Shown: one piece after another, positions 17,970 to 24,850 of the stretch
Position numbering within the stretch: position 1 is the first letter of the stretch
Layout: each line of letters opens with the position of its first letter
From: Parabacteroides distasonis ATCC 8503
Lineage (GTDB): Bacteria > Bacteroidota > Bacteroidia > Bacteroidales > Tannerellaceae
Reading direction: 5' to 3'
Assembly: GCF_000012845.1 (NCBI RefSeq)
Contig: NC_009615.1
Coordinates: 4,218,501-4,282,500, forward strand
DNA: 64,000 bases
Notes under the pieces: model-generated
Seen by the model: the letters and a program-made list of their open reading frames with translations, nothing else
The model's database searches: none
Told to the model about the DNA's origin: nothing
Program-made: the position numbers and the translations under genes

Positions 17970-20672
17970 TCAATACCCCAACTCAAACGGTTGCTCTACG
18001 GCAGGTACGCCCTCGGACATCCATTTAGGCATCTTCTGGTTCTTCAGGTAATGGTTGAAGAATTGGAACATGCGGCGTTGGAAATCGATGCGGTTTGCCA
18101 TATGCATCGGCCAATGCGGTTCACCTGTATAATTCAGTAACCAGCAAGGTTTACCTAACCGTTTCATGGCAACGAAATACTCGATACCTTGGTACCAAGG
18201 CACATGACCATCGGCATCGTTGTGCATGATCAATATTGGGGTCTGCACCTTATCCATCGTGAACAACGGCGAGTTTTCCAGATAACGAAGTGGAGAACTC
18301 CATGGCGTAGCTCCTAAACGGCTTTGTGTATGCTCGTATTGGAAAGAGCGGGCCATGCCGGAACCCCAACGGATACCGCCATAAGCGCTAAACATATTTA
18401 CGACAGGCGCCCCAGACTCGATAGCGGAGAATAAATTCGTGCGAGTCGCTAAATAAGCTACTTGGTAACCTCCCCAGCTATGTCCTTGCGCACCGATCCC
18501 TTTTTCGTTGATATATCCTTTGGCGATCATCATGGTGATACCCGGCATCAAGCAGTTATAGCAGCTTTCTCCCGGATAACCATCTACATAGCGAATGTCC
18601 GGGTTGAAGATGACATATTCGTTGCTATTGTATAAGTGATAATCGATCGTAGAACGATGCGGTTCCGGCATACGGTAATTATATAAAGTCTCCGAATTCC
18701 GCTCGTAGAAGTTTACCATCATCGGGTACTTCTTGTTCGGATCAAAATTCGCCGGCTTATAAACGACACCTTCCAGTGGACGGCCGTCCAAGGAAATCCA
18801 TGATACCAACTCGGCGGTACCCCAGATAAAACCTTCCTGCTGTTTGTCTCCATGCGTCAATTGCACGGATTTCTTGAACGCCAAGGTCGAATAGTGGATA
18901 TCCGGGTATTGCTGGAAGGTTTCCATCGTATAGATCACGTCGTCCGTATTCTTCGCCTTGTTGATAGATCGCAACATATAGTTGCCTGCCAGCAAGGTCT
19001 TCGGGGCTGCTGGAGCGGAGAGGCGTGCGTTATAGAATCCGTATCCTTTCGTGGTCTCGTTGAATCCTTTTAATAATTGCGGTTTGCCGAGGTCGATAAA
19101 GCGAGCCTCTTTATCCAGTTGTTCCAAGCGGTAGGACAGTTTCTCCTTCCTTCCGTTCACGGTCAGGTTGATCGGTGAGGTAGCTGCGGTCGGATCGAAT
19201 TTCCAGATGTCGTAACGATCATAGATCAATAGATTTTGATCGTTCGCGGTCCAGCCGGCGGCTCCATGCGCATAAGGATGATTAGGAACGTCGTTCTCCT
19301 CGTCCCAAGCCGGGAAGCTTTCCGGGGTGGTTAGGCGATATCGCTTACCTTCTGCCAAGGCGATCGTGTACCAGCAACTATCCGTCTCGCCATACCAATA
19401 TGCGTATTTACCTTGTGGGGAGAGGCGGAAACGTCCATAATCCGCTTGGGCGATTTGCTTGCGCTCCCCGTTATCCAGCGATACGGTATAATAGTCGCTG
19501 CGTGTGCGGGCCTCCCACATGGAAGACAAAGAATAGGGACGGGAAGTGGAAAGGAGCGCCAAGGCTGCGTCACCCTCGTTACCCAATTGGATATTCGGTA
19601 ATTCCTCATTCGCCAATTGGAAGATAGAGCCGTTGCCCAGATTATAAACCGCTTGATAGCTTTTCTTTAAGTCTTTTTCCTTGTTATAATTCTGTACGGT
19701 ATATTGTACGGGCTCATCCCAACTCCAAACCTGTACGTTCGGACGATTCTCGGCTAGTTGGGTCGTGTCTTTTTGCCTCGGCTCCGGTGAGGTACCGAAG
19801 AACAGACGGGAAGCAGATTTCGAGAATTGAAGCATCCCGTTCTCATTGATTACCCATTCAGCGGGGAAAGCCTTGTTTCCACGGGTGGCGATTTCTTTTG
19901 CGGGAGCGTTATGCTCGGATAACCATAAGCTTAACGCTTTGTAAGAAGAATCTTTGTCGGCGCAATATAAGAAAGCTAGCCGTTCCCCTTTCTCGTCGAA
20001 CGTGGTTTGTTTGAATACGCCTTTTCCCTCTTTGATGAGCGCCGGACTTCCTTTCTCCGGGTTCAAGGTGAATATACCTGCTTCTCCTTCCGCTGCGCTC
20101 GTGTAATATAGCATACCGCTTTTCTTGGCGAATTGGAAATCCGTTACGGTCGGGAACTGGAAGGTCTTGCTTCCATCCAGCGAACGGACGTACAACGTGG
20201 AGTCCTTCCGGCCTCTTTGATAAGCGATCCAATCCGCCTCGTCCGCTAATTTGAAGGTTTTGAGGGAGTCTATCGTCTCCTTTTTACCGGCGACGGAATA
20301 GATTACCAAGGTGTTCATCGGCATCTTGTCCTCTTTCGTCTTCAATACTTTCAGGGAATCTACCGTGGACTTTCCGGGTGTTTGCGTGACAACCAGATAA
20401 CCCGAGGAAGCGGAGAACGCGAACTTATCGGCCGGAGAAAAAGTGGCGGTCTCTTGCCCTTGGGCCGCATACAAATAAACGGTAGCGTCACCTTCCCAAG
20501 GTTCCATCTTGCAAGCTACCCATTTTCCGTTGTCCGAGATCTCCCGGTCCGTGATTCGTTGCCAAGTGACTAGGTCATCAACTGTTAGGCTTTTAGAGGC
20601 GTTTTGCGCGAAGGCTGGGGAAAGACTTCCCAGACATGCTACAAAAGCCAAGTACTTTAAGTGTCTCATCAT
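17970..20672 (-). CDS. S9-family prolyl oligopeptidase-like serine peptidase, secreted
   Basis: 900 residues with a signal peptide ending at SPAFAQ; an ATG one codon further in is equally possible. The long N-terminal part is propeller-like. The C-terminal alpha/beta hydrolase domain has the nucleophile Ser732 in GAQGHSWGGYQ, an Asp in HNDADGHVPWYQG and the His in TGEPHWP, the S9 triad in order. Such enzymes cleave short peptides in the periplasm. It is convergent with the kinase gene (8 bp gap) and transcribed alone. A TATCTTTG box on the minus strand at 20694-20701 is its likely promoter. Confidence 0.92.
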   Translation of the reverse strand: MMRHLKYLAFVACLGSLSPAFAQNASKSLTVDDLVTWQRITDREISDNGKWVACKMEPWEGDATVYLYAAQGQETATFSPADKFAFSASSGYLVVTQTPGKSTVDSLKVLKTKEDKMPMNTLVIYSVAGKKETIDSLKTFKLADEADWIAYQRGRKDSTLYVRSLDGSKTFQFPTVTDFQFAKKSGMLYYTSAAEGEAGIFTLNPEKGSPALIKEGKGVFKQTTFDEKGERLAFLYCADKDSSYKALSLWLSEHNAPAKEIATRGNKAFPAEWVINENGMLQFSKSASRLFFGTSPEPRQKDTTQLAENRPNVQVWSWDEPVQYTVQNYNKEKDLKKSYQAVYNLGNGSIFQLANEELPNIQLGNEGDAALALLSTSRPYSLSSMWEARTRSDYYTVSLDNGERKQIAQADYGRFRLSPQGKYAYWYGETDSCWYTIALAEGKRYRLTTPESFPAWDEENDVPNHPYAHGAAGWTANDQNLLIYDRYDIWKFDPTAATSPINLTVNGRKEKLSYRLEQLDKEARFIDLGKPQLLKGFNETTKGYGFYNARLSAPAAPKTLLAGNYMLRSINKAKNTDDVIYTMETFQQYPDIHYSTLAFKKSVQLTHGDKQQEGFIWGTAELVSWISLDGRPLEGVVYKPANFDPNKKYPMMVNFYERNSETLYNYRMPEPHRSTIDYHLYNSNEYVIFNPDIRYVDGYPGESCYNCLMPGITMMIAKGYINEKGIGAQGHSWGGYQVAYLATRTNLFSAIESGAPVVNMFSAYGGIRWGSGMARSFQYEHTQSRLGATPWSSPLRYLENSPLFTMDKVQTPILIMHNDADGHVPWYQGIEYFVAMKRLGKPCWLLNYTGEPHWPMHMANRIDFQRRMFQFFNHYLKNQKMPKWMSEGVPAVEQPFELGY

Positions 20673-20693
20673 GGTTATGTATTGATTTTAAAA

Positions 20694-20701
20694 CAAAGAT
20701 A
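20694..20701 (-). promoter_or_regulatory. -7 box for S9 peptidase
   Basis: Reads TATCTTTG on the minus strand, 22 bp before the peptidase start. There is no good TTG at -33. Confidence 0.5.
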
Positions 20702-20751
20702 ATGGCTTTATCAGAATCTTTGTTGCTTTTGACCGGAATTTGCTTCTGGAA

Positions 20752-20811
20752 AAACACGTACGTGTTTCCGAGAAAACATGTACGTGTTTTTTGTAAAAGT
20801 CGTACGTGTTT
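20752..20811. repeat. Three-copy palindrome array, 22-bp period
   Basis: Three 16-mers begin at 20752, 20774 and 20796. The first, AAACACGTACGTGTTT, is a perfect palindrome; the others differ at one to three positions. The same family occurs three times with the same 22-bp period at 48257-48316. Confidence 0.85.
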
Positions 20812-20893
20812 TCTGGACAAGGTAATGGCGTTTTTAATGTATTGATTATCAGTGTCCTTTTTGAGCGTTCTAATGATCGCAGTTATAAGCGGC

Positions 20894-20957
20894 TTACAAT
20901 GGGCATTATAAAGGTGTTACATTGCCTATTGTAAAGACCTTATAATGGGCATTATGA
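20894..20957. repeat. Three-copy array, 23-bp period
   Basis: Three imperfectly palindromic 18-mers begin at 20894 (TTACAATGGGCATTATAA), 20917 (TTACATTGCCTATTGTAA) and 20940 (TTATAATGGGCATTATGA). The motif differs from the neighbouring array but spacing is the same. Confidence 0.8.
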
Positions 20958-21000
20958 TGATAGGAAATTCCTTTGGTCAACGGTAGGAAAAAAGGTTTGT

Positions 21001-21089
21001 AAGTGGTTAGTTATTCACTTCCCAAGCCGTAAGTTATCCACTAGGTATAGCCGTTAGTTATTCACTCGACAAGCCGTTAGTTATTCACT
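21001..21089. repeat. Four-copy array with TTATyCACT motifs, 23-24-bp period
   Basis: TTATTCACT or TTATCCACT occurs at 21011, 21034, 21058 and 21081, all on the plus strand, mostly preceded by GTTAG or GTAAG. The core resembles a DnaA box (TTATnCACA) except for the last base. Confidence 0.8.
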
Positions 21090-21160
21090 TCCGAGGCCCA
21101 AAACGGGGGAGTTTATATTGAATATGTTATTTATTGCAAGGAGATATTTTAGTACGCTAT

Positions 21161-21184
21161 TATAATGTACGCATGTACATTATA
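21161..21184. repeat. Palindrome conserved before both surface-protein genes
   Basis: The central 20 bp, TAATGTACGCATGTACATTA, is identical at 48646-48665. In both cases it lies 14-15 bp left of the left recombinase-like site, where the leftward promoter would read into it. It could be a protein site or a terminator-like hairpin. Confidence 0.65.
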
Positions 21185-21195
21185 TTATATATATG

Positions 21196-21414
21196 AAAAT
21201 GATTGGTGAAAACGATCGTTATAATTAGTCATTTGCAAAGGTACGCGTTTCTTTGACTTCTGCAACCCTTCCGAGCTATTTTTTTGTTCCCTTATTCGCT
21301 TTCTTATCAATAGGATAGCCTATCCTTTACGAAACAACCGATTCCGTAAACGAACCTCCCGTTTTTCTTCTTTAAAAACGCAAGATCTAAACGATCGTTT
21401 AGACTAGTCGTTTT
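21196..21414. promoter_or_regulatory. Candidate invertible promoter segment 1 (OFF orientation)
   Basis: Two 40-bp sites, 21196-21235 and 21375-21414, each contain two imperfect half-sites in dyad symmetry around CGATCG; the right one has AAAACG.....CTAAACGA arms on both sides. Centres are 180 bp apart. As inverted copies they match at roughly 26 of 40 positions. A strong promoter between them points left, away from the gene at 21489. Inversion would turn it towards that gene. The inversion itself is inference. Confidence 0.6.
21236..21265 (-). promoter_or_regulatory. Strong leftward promoter inside segment 1
   Basis: On the minus strand this reads TTG, 19 nt, TACCTTTG, then C: a full match to the Bacteroidetes housekeeping promoter. 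It abuts the left recombinase-like site. There is no minus-strand gene for it to serve before the peptidase, whose start is 560 bp away. Confidence 0.8.
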
Positions 21415-21488
21415 CGAATAGGAGGTGATCGGTTAATATGTTGAATGATATTTAATTAACACTATTATTAATATTTAAATTAGAGATT

Positions 21489-24400
21489 ATGAACAAGAGA
21501 ATTTCTACGTTGATGACAATGGGCTTGCTGACCGCAGGTGCATTGTTTACTACTGCGAATGCTCAAACAACCAAAGAAGCGGCAGATACCCAATTCAATG
21601 GCAGCAAGTATTATTATCTTGCGAATGAGAATGGCGGAACTTACAGCTACATTGGTGGACAGAGCGTGAAAAAAGGTACTGCGGAGCAATACACCGCATT
21701 GAATACTACGGCGGAAACTGATAAGGATGTAGTTAGTGGCGATGGTGCGTATTTATGGGCTATTTCTCATGTAACTCGTAATGGTAAATCCTATTTTACG
21801 TTTAAGAACAAGGAAACAGGTACTTTATTGTCTTTTGCCACGGATGGTACAATCACTACGACGGTGGATGCAGGCAAGGCTAATGAGTTGACATGGTTGG
21901 ACGCAAACAAGTATATTCAAGCAGGTAAGGCTATCCAAGCCGTTGACGCTTCTCACCAAATCGGGCTTTCGGGTACAACTTGGTCAATGAACTCTAGCGG
22001 AGTAAATATTCAAGTTTTCGTACAGGATGCAGCTCCTGTTTCTGTTGATGACTTAAATGCGGCTTTAGGTAATGGTTTCGCTTTGAGTTTTCCGGCGATT
22101 AATCCACAGCCGAAGGAGAATATCTTCGATCAGAAGATTAGGGCTTATAACTTTGCTGGAGAGACTTGGGCTACAAACTTGTCTTTACCGTCAGGAACTT
22201 ATTTCGCCGTATCTGCTCCGAAAGGTGGTATTGTAGATGAGGCAACTTTCAAGGCTTCTACCTTTATCGCTGTAGACCCGGTAAACCATTTTGGTATCAA
22301 TGCGCTGAAGAGAGCGGATGGCGTTGGTTTCGCTTTCAAGTTGGTATCCGGAGAGAATTTGGTAATGACTGCAAACACGTCTAAGGAGCAAGTTTACGCC
22401 GGTAACGCTGCGTTTACGGTATCAGAGATGGATAACGTAAACAAACCGGGTGAATATACATTGAAACTGTCTTCCGTACGTGTGAAGAAAGATGCGGCTA
22501 AAGACGATCAAACTACAGTTCCTGATGTTTATGTAGACGCTATTACCTCTACAGGCACTACTTATGTAACAACGACTAGCAAGCCGACTACCGCAAAATG
22601 TACGATTAGCACTTCCAATATGCTGAAAGCTTCTGAATTGTTGAGTAAGGATGCGCCGTCCGTATTTAATGTATTGTTCGTAAGCAATGAGAAGAATGTG
22701 ACTAAATCCGGTTCTTCCGAATACGGTAAGTACTTAGGTTTAAAAGTAGGAACGAGCGATTATGAGTTGTTCGCTCAAGGCCCGGATTATGTAAACTTGA
22801 ACGCTCCGCAGAATCAGTGGGTAGTAACTAAGATTGACGGGCAGAAGTTCACGTTCACGAACCGTGAGGTAAATACCTATAATACTTCTACGGGTGCTGC
22901 CACAGGCCTTTCATTCACGGCTTCTTTACGTAAGACCGATGAGGCTAATGTTTACGAAGTAAATGCGGAGTCTAAGACATTCACTTATGCTTATGTTGCA
23001 AATAACTCATATACGATTTCTAATGACAAAGATTTGGCAACAGTAGATGGCTTGAAGATCAAATTGATCCCTGCTACGGTAACTCCTTCCGCAGGTTACG
23101 CTGATTATTCAGACGCTGAGCTTGCTGAGTTAGCTAGACTGAAATTTACGGTTGGATCGAATGTTCTTTATAAGGATTTGTACTTGAAAGCTAAATATAC
23201 AGGCTCTACTCCTTCTTCTGTAGAGGCTACTCAAGAAGCGTTGGATGCCGCTGAATGGGAAATCATCAAGTTCGATTGCAGTGCCGCTGAAAGCGACGTG
23301 GCTAAATCCGATACGATCTATGGATCTACAAAATACGCTTATATCGTAAAAGACGAAGAGACTAAGACGAAAGACGTGAAAGATATCGCTATCGTATCTT
23401 ACGCATTCAAATTGCATATGGACGGTAAGGCTTTCTATTTGAATGAAACTCGTGGAAGCTATTCACTTATTCAAGAAGATGACGTGGAAGACGCTCCTAG
23501 ATTTATCGTGAAGGAGAACAAGAACGGTTCCGCTTATTTAATTAAGGCTGGTACAGAACGTAAATACACAGAGATCATTAATAAGAATACGCAAGGTTTG
23601 GCTTTGAGTAGTACGGATGGCAAGTTGACGCAGGAAAGTATTTATGCGACAGCAAAAGACGTAAAAGCTAGTTTCTTCGTAGTGAGAGATATCACGACTC
23701 CTTCCTTGCCTTCTGTTCTTAGACATGCTTCTTTCCAAGCATTGGAAGGTGGTTTCGTGGCTGTAGGCGAGGCTAACGACGCTGTTATCGCTCCGACAAG
23801 CGCAGATGCGGAGAACTTGACATTCTGGTTGGATACTGCTGATACGAAAGCTTATACTCCTTCATTCTATATCTCTAAGGGTGTTGATACGACAGCCAAC
23901 GCTCCGAGAATGTTCTTGTATAACGCTAAGGATTCCGCTTCTTATTACAACCCGGGTTCTGCTAGCCTAGTAACAGACGATAGCTATAAGTTGGTGGATC
24001 GCACCTCTATCAAGGCTATTTTCCGCCCGGCTACTTTGGTAGGTATCGATACTTTGTCTACTACTGTAAAAGGTAAGGAAACAGAGGTGACCGCTAAGAA
24101 TGGCTTGAACAACTTTAAGTTCCAGATCGTATTGAAAGATGCTACTGTAGAAGGTGAGTATATCATCAAGAGTTTATCTAGTTCAAACTATATCTTCAAC
24201 TTGAACGGTAAACTTGGATTCACGAACGATAAATCAGAGGCTTTGGTCGTAAGCGTTGAGAACGGTATCATCCCGACCGGTAACGAGTCTATCGACAGCT
24301 CCGCCTCTTCTATCGTAGTGATCGGCAACGCCGGTTCCGTAACGATCCAAGGCGCTCAAGGCGAGACGGCTTATGTTCGTAACCTGTTGGGTATGCCATT

Positions 24401-24503
24401 GGCTGAGACAGTGGTTACTTCCGATAACGCTACGATCGCTGTTCCCGCAGGAATCGTTCTTGTAACGGTTGGCGACGAGACTGTAAAGGTGGTCGTTAAA
24501 TAA
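21489..24503 (+). CDS. Large secreted surface protein with DUF6383-like C-terminus
   Basis: 1004 residues. The signal peptide is MNKRISTLMTMGLLTAGALF followed by TTANAQ. The long middle is Thr/Ser/Lys-rich with repeated short beta-type segments (YVTTTSKPTTAK, TFTNREVNTYN). The last 170 residues match the second surface protein at 48971 (PSFYIS, YN.KDS..YY, PATL, TVLTSDNATIA-like text). The final 65 residues (VRNLLGMPLAETVVTSDNAT, IAVPAGIVLVTVGDETVKVV) look like a type A C-terminal sorting domain of the type IX secretion system; I recall this region as DUF6383. DTA, DSA and DTL triplets fit Bacteroidetes O-glycosylation motifs. It is probably a phase-variable surface or S-layer-like glycoprotein. 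Confidence 0.82.
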   Translation: MNKRISTLMTMGLLTAGALFTTANAQTTKEAADTQFNGSKYYYLANENGGTYSYIGGQSVKKGTAEQYTALNTTAETDKDVVSGDGAYLWAISHVTRNGKSYFTFKNKETGTLLSFATDGTITTTVDAGKANELTWLDANKYIQAGKAIQAVDASHQIGLSGTTWSMNSSGVNIQVFVQDAAPVSVDDLNAALGNGFALSFPAINPQPKENIFDQKIRAYNFAGETWATNLSLPSGTYFAVSAPKGGIVDEATFKASTFIAVDPVNHFGINALKRADGVGFAFKLVSGENLVMTANTSKEQVYAGNAAFTVSEMDNVNKPGEYTLKLSSVRVKKDAAKDDQTTVPDVYVDAITSTGTTYVTTTSKPTTAKCTISTSNMLKASELLSKDAPSVFNVLFVSNEKNVTKSGSSEYGKYLGLKVGTSDYELFAQGPDYVNLNAPQNQWVVTKIDGQKFTFTNREVNTYNTSTGAATGLSFTASLRKTDEANVYEVNAESKTFTYAYVANNSYTISNDKDLATVDGLKIKLIPATVTPSAGYADYSDAELAELARLKFTVGSNVLYKDLYLKAKYTGSTPSSVEATQEALDAAEWEIIKFDCSAAESDVAKSDTIYGSTKYAYIVKDEETKTKDVKDIAIVSYAFKLHMDGKAFYLNETRGSYSLIQEDDVEDAPRFIVKENKNGSAYLIKAGTERKYTEIINKNTQGLALSSTDGKLTQESIYATAKDVKASFFVVRDITTPSLPSVLRHASFQALEGGFVAVGEANDAVIAPTSADAENLTFWLDTADTKAYTPSFYISKGVDTTANAPRMFLYNAKDSASYYNPGSASLVTDDSYKLVDRTSIKAIFRPATLVGIDTLSTTVKGKETEVTAKNGLNNFKFQIVLKDATVEGEYIIKSLSSSNYIFNLNGKLGFTNDKSEALVVSVENGIIPTGNESIDSSASSIVVIGNAGSVTIQGAQGETAYVRNLLGMPLAETVVTSDNATIAVPAGIVLVTVGDETVKVVVK

Positions 24504-24526
24504 GACATGTAAAGGAATAATGAAAA

Positions 24527-24670
24527 ATAAATCGAAAATCATCCCCGTGCGGATTATCCAAGTATCCCGTGAGGGCGAACAAGCGGGAATGGATTAATAT
24601 TAATACTAAAGTAATAAATTAAAGTTCATCCCTTAGTACTTCCGTGAGGAAGGAAAGCGGGAAAAGAATC
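24527..24670 (+). other. Conserved 3' untranslated region
   Basis: Compared with 52199-52349, this stretch shares TAAATCGAAAATCAT, CCCGTGAGGGCGAA and a 49-nt block that is identical (24583-24631 against 52263-52311), then a CCGTGAGGA-type segment and the terminator. Conservation beyond coding sequence suggests a structured 3' RNA or a homology tract that allows recombination between the two loci. Confidence 0.7.
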
Positions 24671-24706
24671 AGCCCCGGTCGTTTGTTCGATCGGGGCTTA
24701 CTTTTT
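24671..24706 (+). terminator. Intrinsic terminator of surface protein 1
   Basis: AGCCCCGGTCG and CGATCGGGGCT pair around a six-base loop, followed by TTACTTTTTC. The counterpart after the second gene keeps the stem through G-U changes. Confidence 0.85.
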
Positions 24707-24755
24707 CGGCTCAGTCCTCACTATATGGAAATCTTCACAGTCATATTTCCTATCG

Positions 24756-24786
24756 CAAAAGTAGGAGATGATAATAACAGTTGCAA
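24756..24786 (-). promoter_or_regulatory. Minus-strand promoter between inverted repeats
   Basis: The minus strand reads TTG, 20 nt, TACTTTTG, a full consensus promoter. It lies within an inverted pair CTATCGCAAAA (24750-24760) and TTTTGCGATAG (24829-24839). It has no gene downstream on that strand before the shared terminator stem, so it would make a short transcript or an antisense of the 3' region. Confidence 0.5.
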
Positions 24787-24850
24787 GGACAAATAGTTAA
24801 AACATCTCAGATGTTCCATTATATAGGATTTTGCGATAGTATGATTTGTA

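Larger units (their letters stand above)
20673..21488. other. Intergenic region between S9 peptidase and first large surface protein
   Basis: No gene is seen in these 816 bp. From left to right: the peptidase promoter, a three-copy palindrome array (20752-20811), a second three-copy array (20894-20957), a four-copy array (21001-21089), a 24-bp palindrome (21161-21184), a candidate invertible promoter segment (21196-21414) and an AT-rich leader (about 21445-21488). The right-hand 320 bp match the flank of the second surface-protein gene at 48640-48970. Confidence 0.8.
24504..24850. other. Conserved 3' flank and spacer after surface protein 1
   Basis: No gene is seen. It holds a 3' flank shared with the second surface-protein gene (24527-24670), a terminator (24671-24706), and a pair of 11-bp inverted repeats with a minus-strand promoter between them (24750-24839). 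Confidence 0.75.

Noticed and set aside
20752-21089. CRISPR array
   Set aside because: Repeats are only 16-18 bp with 4-7-bp gaps, motifs differ between arrays, and no cas genes are present.
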